DNA from: Dehalococcoidales bacterium
GTDB lineage: Bacteria > Chloroflexota > Dehalococcoidia > Dehalococcoidales > UBA5627
Length of the DNA: 64,000 nucleotides
Reading direction: 5' to 3'
Assembly: GCA_041656115.1 (NCBI GenBank)
Contig: JBBAED010000002.1
Span: 198,005 to 262,004 of the forward strand
Shown here: in pieces, positions 59,400-64,000 of the stretch
How the letters are laid out: every line of letters begins with the position of its first letter
Numbering within the stretch: position 1 is the stretch's first letter
Translations under genes and position numbers: made by a program
Notes under the pieces: model-generated
The model's database searches: none
What the model was told of the DNA's origin: nothing
The model's input: the letters and a program-made list of their open reading frames with translations, nothing else

Positions 59400-59835
59400 A
59401 GGGGTTTTGTCATCCCGCTTTCCTCTCTTGTCATCCTGAACGAAGTGAAGGATCTAAGAGGACGGGAAATGTGGGCTGTTAGGTGACCTCGGAAACAAAA
59501 AAGAGGTATCATCCTGCCGTAAATACGCTACCGAACGGTGCACTATCCTCTAACCCCTAGATTCTTCGGCAGGCTCAGAATGACAATAACAAACAATACT
59601 GCCTTTTTAGTACTTTCGGTTATTGTATTGGTTCACTTTGAAGAGTAGAATCAAATTAAGGGCAAAAAATGCAACCTTTTTAATAAAATGCGGTTATCCT
59701 ATAAAAGGGGGTAAAAATATTTTTAAAAAACAGGGATTTGTTCAGGTTTTGTTAAGATTTAAGTGGTAGAGTATAAAAAACAAGGGAAATTGATAGTAAA
59801 TTAGTACTACTAAAAAATACACTCGAGGCAAAATT

Positions 59836-59952
59836 ATGTTTTATATAGTATTGCAAAAAGCATACGGGGTATGGCAAGTGGATAGTAGAATGCCCTGCCC
59901 TTTTAGCACAGGGATTGGGCTAGGGATGCAGTTTGTAAAAAATGATATTTAG
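59836..59952 (+). CDS. Possible 38-residue ORF
   Basis: A short frame (MFYIVLQKAYGVWQVDSRMP at the start) with GAGG seven bases upstream. No family is recognised. It could be a chance frame in the region between repeats and the small membrane protein. Confidence 0.25.
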   Translation: MFYIVLQKAYGVWQVDSRMPCPFSTGIGLGMQFVKNDI

Positions 59953-59971
59953 AAAATTAAGGAGATTAAAA

Positions 59972-60022
59972 ATGTTTAAATTAAAATCAAAAAGAAAACT
60001 AAGGAGAGTTTATAGACCATGA
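59972..60022 (+). CDS. Basic 16-residue upstream peptide coupled to the membrane protein gene
   Basis: ATG 59972 follows AAGGAG and encodes MFKLKSKRKLRRVYRP. Its TGA overlaps the ATG of the next gene in an ATGA arrangement, while its own last codons contain the AAGGAG ribosome site of that gene. It may be a translation-coupling leader peptide. Confidence 0.45.
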   Translation: MFKLKSKRKLRRVYRP

Positions 60023-60405
60023 CTATAACAAACAAAACAAACTTCCGGTATTCAAATGCTATTACCAGTGGCATACTGAGTATCGTAGCTGCAGGTATTT
60101 CTATCCTGTTCATCGTTGGGGTTTTAATTATTGAATATATCAGATATTATGCAGGTGATATTCCTTCCCCTCCTGGCATCGCCTATTTTATTGCCTTCGG
60201 GGGATTAAGGCTAATCGCACTGATTGCGAGCATACTTGCTATTACAGGCGGTATATATTCTATAAAGAGGAAAAATCAATGGATTGCTATGGCCGGGGTT
60301 ACCGCCTCCATTTTTTGCTACCCTGCGATGATTTTAGGTATTGTAGCTACGATTATGCTGGCAATATCGATATTTAGAAAAGAATTTAAAATAGAAGCAT
60401 TATGA
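60019..60405 (+). CDS. Small four-helix membrane protein
   Basis: A 128-residue protein with four hydrophobic segments (about 15-38, 50-75, 85-100 and 103-120). A GIYSIKRKNQWIAMAGVTASI section resembles DUF4064-type small membrane proteins, but I am not certain of the family. AAGGAGAG precedes ATG 60019. Repeat modules lie on both sides, so the gene and repeats may have arrived together. Confidence 0.6.
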   Translation: MTITNKTNFRYSNAITSGILSIVAAGISILFIVGVLIIEYIRYYAGDIPSPPGIAYFIAFGGLRLIALIASILAITGGIYSIKRKNQWIAMAGVTASIFCYPAMILGIVATIMLAISIFRKEFKIEAL

Positions 60406-60534
60406 AGTATAAAATGTGTACAAGATAATTATAGCGATAGGTTTAATAATGCCTTTGTTTTTTATCGCATCTTGCTACAAAAAAAGTCAAATAGATTATA
60501 TTGAACCGAAAACTCAGAATGACAAGTTATAAAC

Positions 60535-60684
60535 GTCTTTACGAGGAGCGAGCCCTTAGCGAGTGACGTGGCAATCTCCAAGGAATTTAATCTATATGAG
60601 ATTCTTCGCTTCGCTCTGAAAAACAGTGGAGTTTATTTATTAGAGATTGCTTCGCCTTACCTACAGGAATGGTCTCGCAAAGAC
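60535..60684. repeat. Hairpin repeat unit 4
   Basis: GTCTTTACGAG at the left pairs with CTCGCAAAGAC at the right with one mismatch. GCAATCTC and GAGATTGC are again present inside. The 150-bp length is due to an internal extra copy of the GAGATTCTTCGC portion. A CAGGCTCAGAGCG-type module follows to about 60735. Confidence 0.75.
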
Positions 60685-60835
60685 AAGGTATCCCCCCAGC
60701 CGTTCATGTCCTTCGTCAGGCTCAGAGCGAACGAGAAAAGATAAACCACAATGCCAAAAAATATTCCCCTATCTTCTTCCTTGTGTTAGAATTAAACACA
60801 CTTTAATAAAGTTCACCTATTTCCAAGGAAGTAAA

Positions 60836-61900
60836 ATGAATTCATCCGAAGAGTTTGCCGGTCAGACCCTGCGTATTATCGATGCCAACTTAAACCGCAT
60901 CGGTGAGAGTTTACGCTTGCTTGAAGATATCGCCAGGTTGATTCTTAATGATGCCACTCTATCAAGACAGTTAAAAGAAATGCGGCACGACCTTGAGGAT
61001 GTCGATTTTACCTTCAAAAAACAACTAATCCAAGCCAGACAAGCCAACTCCGACGTCGGCGCCGACATAAAAGTAGAACAACAACTCGAAAAGAGAAGCT
61101 TACATACATCGGTTATTGCCAACTGCCGCCGTATCGAACAATCGTTAAGGGTTATCGAAGAACTCGCCAAAACCCCCGGAATTGAGTTAAACCCTGCCGA
61201 TTTTGAAAAAGCCCGCTTTCAACTTTACACTACGGAAAAGACAATTATTTCTAAATTACTCCGTAAAGATAAATCCGCTAAAATCAACGGGCGGGTTGTT
61301 ATTATTGATACCGCCTACGTTAAAAATGAAAACCTGACAGAAGTTGCAAAGCAAGCCCTGAACAGCGAAGCTAAAATTATTCTGTTAAGCGATAAAACCA
61401 CACCTAAAGACAAACTGCTGCAAGAAGTCATTGAAATTGGCAAGTTATGTAAAGAATACAATGCCCTGTTTATAATTAAGGGTCATATTGATATCGCAAT
61501 CGCTTCGGACGCCGACGGGATTCATATCGGGGCTGAGGATATCCCCATAGCGACAGCACGTAAGCTGCTGCCAATAGATAAAATAATCGGTTACACCGTC
61601 AAAACCTCCCAAGAAGCCCTTTTTGCCGAGCAAGAAGGAGCAGATTATATTGCTCTTTCGGCAATTTTTGACCATGATTTCAAAACAGATACAGAACCCG
61701 CCCGAGCTAAGAATTTACATTGCATAAAAGAAAAAACAGGTCTGCCGATAGTTGGACTGGATAACATAATTTATGATAGTATATGCGGAGTGATTTCCTG
61801 TGGCGCTGAATCGGCAACGGTCGTTAGTGTCGAGCCGGAGGTTAGCTCTTTGAAAGAAGCCACAATACAACTTATAAAGGGATATAAGTCTGACAAATGA
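60836..61900 (+). CDS. thiE: Thiamine-phosphate synthase with N-terminal ThiD2-like domain
   Basis: A 354-residue fusion. The first 150 residues (LRIIDANLNRIGESLRLLED ... RRIEQSLRVIEELAK) match, as I recall, the ThiD2 domain described as an HMP-phosphate kinase. The C-terminal half is the ThiE TIM barrel (ILLSDKTTPKDKLLQ, IIKGHIDIAIASDADGIHIG, YIALSAIFDHDFKTD, VGLDNI), joining HMP-PP with the thiazole phosphate. The frame is open upstream through repeat sequence, but ATG 60836 has AAGGAAG before it. ATGA overlap links it to the translin gene. No TPP riboswitch is visible upstream. Confidence 0.88.
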   Translation: MNSSEEFAGQTLRIIDANLNRIGESLRLLEDIARLILNDATLSRQLKEMRHDLEDVDFTFKKQLIQARQANSDVGADIKVEQQLEKRSLHTSVIANCRRIEQSLRVIEELAKTPGIELNPADFEKARFQLYTTEKTIISKLLRKDKSAKINGRVVIIDTAYVKNENLTEVAKQALNSEAKIILLSDKTTPKDKLLQEVIEIGKLCKEYNALFIIKGHIDIAIASDADGIHIGAEDIPIATARKLLPIDKIIGYTVKTSQEALFAEQEGADYIALSAIFDHDFKTDTEPARAKNLHCIKEKTGLPIVGLDNIIYDSICGVISCGAESATVVSVEPEVSSLKEATIQLIKGYKSDK

Positions 61901-62544
61901 GTGAGCTTTCGGATAAACTGGATATAATCGCCGAAGTAATCAGAAAAGACTTTTCAGAAAAGGATGCTGCCCGCGAGAAATCCCTGCCCCTCTGCCGCGA
62001 GGCCATCCGCTACTGCAGTAATGCCATTAGGGCTATTCACAGACAAGAATTCGACAAAGCCAAAGAAATGCTGCAAACGGCAAGAGCCCTTCTTACCGAG
62101 GCCGAAGCCGCCATCAATACCTGCAGCGAACTCAGAAACACCGGTTTTCTTCATGATGCCCAAAAAGAACTTGCCGAAGGCTATGCCACATATGCCCTTA
62201 TAACCGGTCAAAGCTTACCGACCCCCGATGAAATCGGCGTGGATTATGCCGCATATCTTAACGGTCTGGGGGAAGCAATCGGAGAACTAAGGAGATATCT
62301 GCTCGACGGAATAAGAAAAGGCGACCAATCCCGCGGCGAAGAGCTTTTAGAGGCTATGGACGATATTTATAACACCCTTGTTACGATTGATTTCCCCGAT
62401 GCAATTACCGCCGGTCTTCGCCGTACCACCGACAATTTTCGCGGGGTACTCGAAAAAACCCGCGGTGATTTAATTTTGATTCTTCAGCAGCAAAGCTTAG
62501 AAAATAAATTAGAAAAATATTACGAAAGGAGAATACAGCATTGA
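61897..62544 (+). CDS. Translin family protein
   Basis: A 215-residue all-helical protein with REKSLPLCREAIRYCSNAIRAIHR (about 27-50), LHDAQKELAEGYATYALITG and LRRYLLDGIRKGD. This pattern is the archaeal/bacterial translin-like family, which binds single-stranded nucleic acid as an oligomer. Some databases misname these haloacid dehalogenase. Its role here is unknown. It overlaps thiE by four bases and is followed directly by hppA. Confidence 0.8.
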   Translation: MSELSDKLDIIAEVIRKDFSEKDAAREKSLPLCREAIRYCSNAIRAIHRQEFDKAKEMLQTARALLTEAEAAINTCSELRNTGFLHDAQKELAEGYATYALITGQSLPTPDEIGVDYAAYLNGLGEAIGELRRYLLDGIRKGDQSRGEELLEAMDDIYNTLVTIDFPDAITAGLRRTTDNFRGVLEKTRGDLILILQQQSLENKLEKYYERRIQH

Positions 62545-64000
62545 GTTTAATTTATTTCTCAATTCTGGCAGGCGTTCTTGGATTAGTTGTTGCCGGTTTG
62601 TTCGCCCGCTACGTGCTTAAACAGCCCGAAGGCGGTAAACAGGTACAAGAAATCTCGAATGCCATCAAAGAAGGCGCTCTGGCCTTCTTGGGAAGAGAAT
62701 ATCGCATACTGGCAATTTTTGTTGTTATCGTTGCGGTAATCTTGGGAGTTGTTCCCGCCCTCGGCTGGGGGGTTTCCTTCTCATTTATCTTTGGAGCTGT
62801 TTGTTCGGGTCTGGCCGGCTTTGTCGGTATGAGCATTGCCATTAGATCCAACTCCAGAACAGCAACAGCGGCGCAAGAGAGCCTTAATCAGGGTTTGCGT
62901 GTTTCTTTCCGCAGCGGCGCCGTGATGGGATTATCGGTAGTCGGTATCGGTATTCTCGGTTTAAGCATCCTCTATCTTATCTTCGGTAACGATCCCAATT
63001 TTATAGCTATCATCCCCGGATACGGTTTCGGAGCTTCATCGGTAGCTATCTTTGCCAGGGTCGGAGGCGGTATTTTTACTAAAGCCGCAGACACCGGAGC
63101 CGACATTGTCGGTAAAGTTGAAAAAGGCATTCCCGAAGATGACCATCGCAACGCCGCAGTTATTGCTGATTTTGTCGGCGATAACGTCGGTGATGTAGCA
63201 GGTATGGGCGCCGACCTTTTTGAATCATATGTCGATTCAATTATTGCCACTATGGCGCTCGGCATGGTTGCCGTCTTCTCCACTTCCCTTGATAAGGCCC
63301 TTGTTCCCGATATGGAATCCGCTTGGTTCTTACCGCTGATGATTGCCGCAGGCGGAATTTTAGCCTCTGTAATCGGCATCTTTGCCATCAGAGTCGGTGA
63401 AAACTTAAAGATGACGGCGCTCTTAAACGCACTGCGACGCGGCACTTTTGTTTCCGCAATACTGACTGCTGTCTTTTCCTTCTTTATTGTTTGGGGAATG
63501 GGAATTGATGTTAACATCTTTTGGGCAATTATGACCGGTCTTATTGCCGGTGTTTTAATTGGCGAAAGTACCAACTACTACACTTCCTATGTTTATAAAC
63601 CCACTCTTGATGTTGCCAAAGCATCTCAAACCGGTGCCGGAACAAATATTGTCAGCGGCTTTGCTAACGGTTTGATGAGTACCTTTATCCCCATTTTTAT
63701 TATTGTTATTGCCATTTTGGTTGCTTACAAGTTAGGCGATATGTACGGTATTGCGATTGCCGGTGTCGGTATGCTGGCAACACTGGGTATTCAAGACGCC
63801 ACCGATGCTTACGGACCGGTAGCCGATAACGCCGGAGGTATCGTTGAAATGTCCGGACTGCCCGAAGAAATCAGGAATCGTACCGATGCGCTGGATTCAC
63901 TGGGTAACACCACTGCCGCAACCGGTAAGGGCTATGCCATCGGTGCCGCCGGACTTACCGCATTGGCACTGCTTTTCTCATATACACAGGCGATTGGGAT
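62541..64000 (+). CDS. hppA: Membrane-bound ion-pumping pyrophosphatase, cut by window end
   Basis: 486 residues are visible with many membrane helices. The catalytic core is GGGIFTKAADTGADIVGKVE, then DFVGDNVGDVAGMGADLFESY (DNVGD) and DATDAYGPVADNAGGI. GNTTAATGKG has Ala where K+-independent enzymes have Lys, so the K+-dependent type is predicted. Whether H+ or Na+ is pumped cannot be told. The start is TTG 62541, overlapping the translin stop, with AAAGGAG upstream. It continues beyond 64000. Confidence 0.96.
   Translation, partial: MSLIYFSILAGVLGLVVAGLFARYVLKQPEGGKQVQEISNAIKEGALAFLGREYRILAIFVVIVAVILGVVPALGWGVSFSFIFGAVCSGLAGFVGMSIAIRSNSRTATAAQESLNQGLRVSFRSGAVMGLSVVGIGILGLSILYLIFGNDPNFIAIIPGYGFGASSVAIFARVGGGIFTKAADTGADIVGKVEKGIPEDDHRNAAVIADFVGDNVGDVAGMGADLFESYVDSIIATMALGMVAVFSTSLDKALVPDMESAWFLPLMIAAGGILASVIGIFAIRVGENLKMTALLNALRRGTFVSAILTAVFSFFIVWGMGIDVNIFWAIMTGLIAGVLIGESTNYYTSYVYKPTLDVAKASQTGAGTNIVSGFANGLMSTFIPIFIIVIAILVAYKLGDMYGIAIAGVGMLATLGIQDATDAYGPVADNAGGIVEMSGLPEEIRNRTDALDSLGNTTAATGKGYAIGAAGLTALALLFSYTQAIG

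Larger units (their letters stand above)
58701..59600. repeat. Dispersed intergenic repeat island
   Basis: About 900 bp made of repeated modules and no convincing gene. Open frames here are composed of repeats. Modules include GTCTTTGCGAG...CTCGCAAAGAC hairpin units at 58765-58864, 59114-59219 and 59314-59399; CCTTCGACAGGCTCAG near 59079 and 59279, part of an exact 56-bp duplication 200 bp apart; and TCATCCTGAACG-AGTGAAGGATCT at 58930 and 59431, part of a 62-bp match 501 bp apart. A diverged larger copy runs 58880-59075 and 59380-59585. Confidence 0.85.

Noticed and set aside
58754..59439. Open frames of 65-213 codons in the repeat island
   Set aside because: They consist of repeated modules, overlap one another and lack ribosome sites.
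60740..60835. TPP riboswitch before thiE
   Set aside because: No CTGAGA or ACCTGA-type conserved segments are present.
62609..63574. Long minus-strand frames opposite hppA
   Set aside because: They are mirror frames of the membrane pyrophosphatase, whose catalytic motifs are on the plus strand.
1..64000. CRISPR array, rRNA operon or intact prophage
   Set aside because: No regularly spaced direct repeats, rRNA sequence or phage structural genes were seen.

Overview
The window reads as a chromosomal segment of a Chloroflexota bacterium, most likely class Dehalococcoidia. This is inferred from the EF-Tu Cys-rich insert (ALECGCGKPECQWC), the small EF-Tu-domain-2-like protein, the GuaB3-type IMP dehydrogenase relative and the gene mix; no 16S gene is present to confirm it. 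It is mostly a housekeeping region with short intergenic spaces, frequent TTG starts and several genes whose -10 box lies only 6-10 bp before the start codon (leaderless or nearly so).

Layout. 1-6.7 kb: the N-terminal part of a copper-type P-ATPase with a SHOCT protein, an Smr-domain protein, tRNA-His and tRNA-Arg, two uncharacterised proteins, a secreted lipoprotein with an HELFH metalloprotease motif, the decayed tail of a serine recombinase running into tRNA-Val, and a BioY biotin transporter. 6.7-12.6 kb: a translation-factor-like small protein, the complete riboflavin operon ribD-ribE-ribBA-ribH, a SIMPL lipoprotein, signal peptidase I and pyrE. 12.9-23 kb: mutL, pcrA, an ArsR-regulated permease/thioredoxin operon with a palindromic operator, a YgiQ radical SAM protein, comM and a DUF502 protein. 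23.2-28.2 kb: the rplL/rplJ/rplA/rplK-nusG-secE-rpmG-tuf block with an L10 leader and attenuator, headed by tRNA-Thr, tRNA-Tyr and tRNA-Thr genes. 28.3-33.1 kb: feoB under a DtxR-FeoA fusion regulator with a TTTAGG/CCTAAA operator, an MFS symporter and a Usp protein.

33.3-44.4 kb: a CBS-containing site-2 protease, tRNA-Gln, rnc, acylphosphatase, a DUF362-type protein, thiL-tsaE-tsaB, ndk, rsfS (probably starting at CTG), an AP-endonuclease-like TIM barrel, ftsH and moaE. 44.4-45.8 kb: a 1.4-kb insertion with 8-bp target duplications and terminal inverted repeats. It carries a broken IS6/IS240-type transposase and an intact 305-residue membrane protein of unknown function, and it separates moaE from its likely terminator. 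46-53.3 kb: a polyprenyl synthase, metG, rsmI, guaB3, an acidic-tail protein, tRNA-Thr(CGT) and an aldo/keto reductase. 53.5-58.7 kb: pdxS, an R3H/AAA protein, tmk, mnmA, rnhB and yraN, all on + with short gaps. 58.7-60.8 kb: an island of dispersed hairpin-forming repeats around a small membrane protein preceded by a coupled 16-codon basic ORF. 60.8-64 kb: a thiE with an N-terminal ThiD2-like domain, a translin-family protein and a K+-dependent-type membrane pyrophosphatase cut by the window end.

The best candidates for something new are the cargo-bearing insertion at 44.4-45.8 kb, the hairpin repeat island at 58.7-60.7 kb, the apparent leaderless-start habit and the probable CTG start of rsfS. 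No CRISPR array, rRNA operon or prophage is visible.
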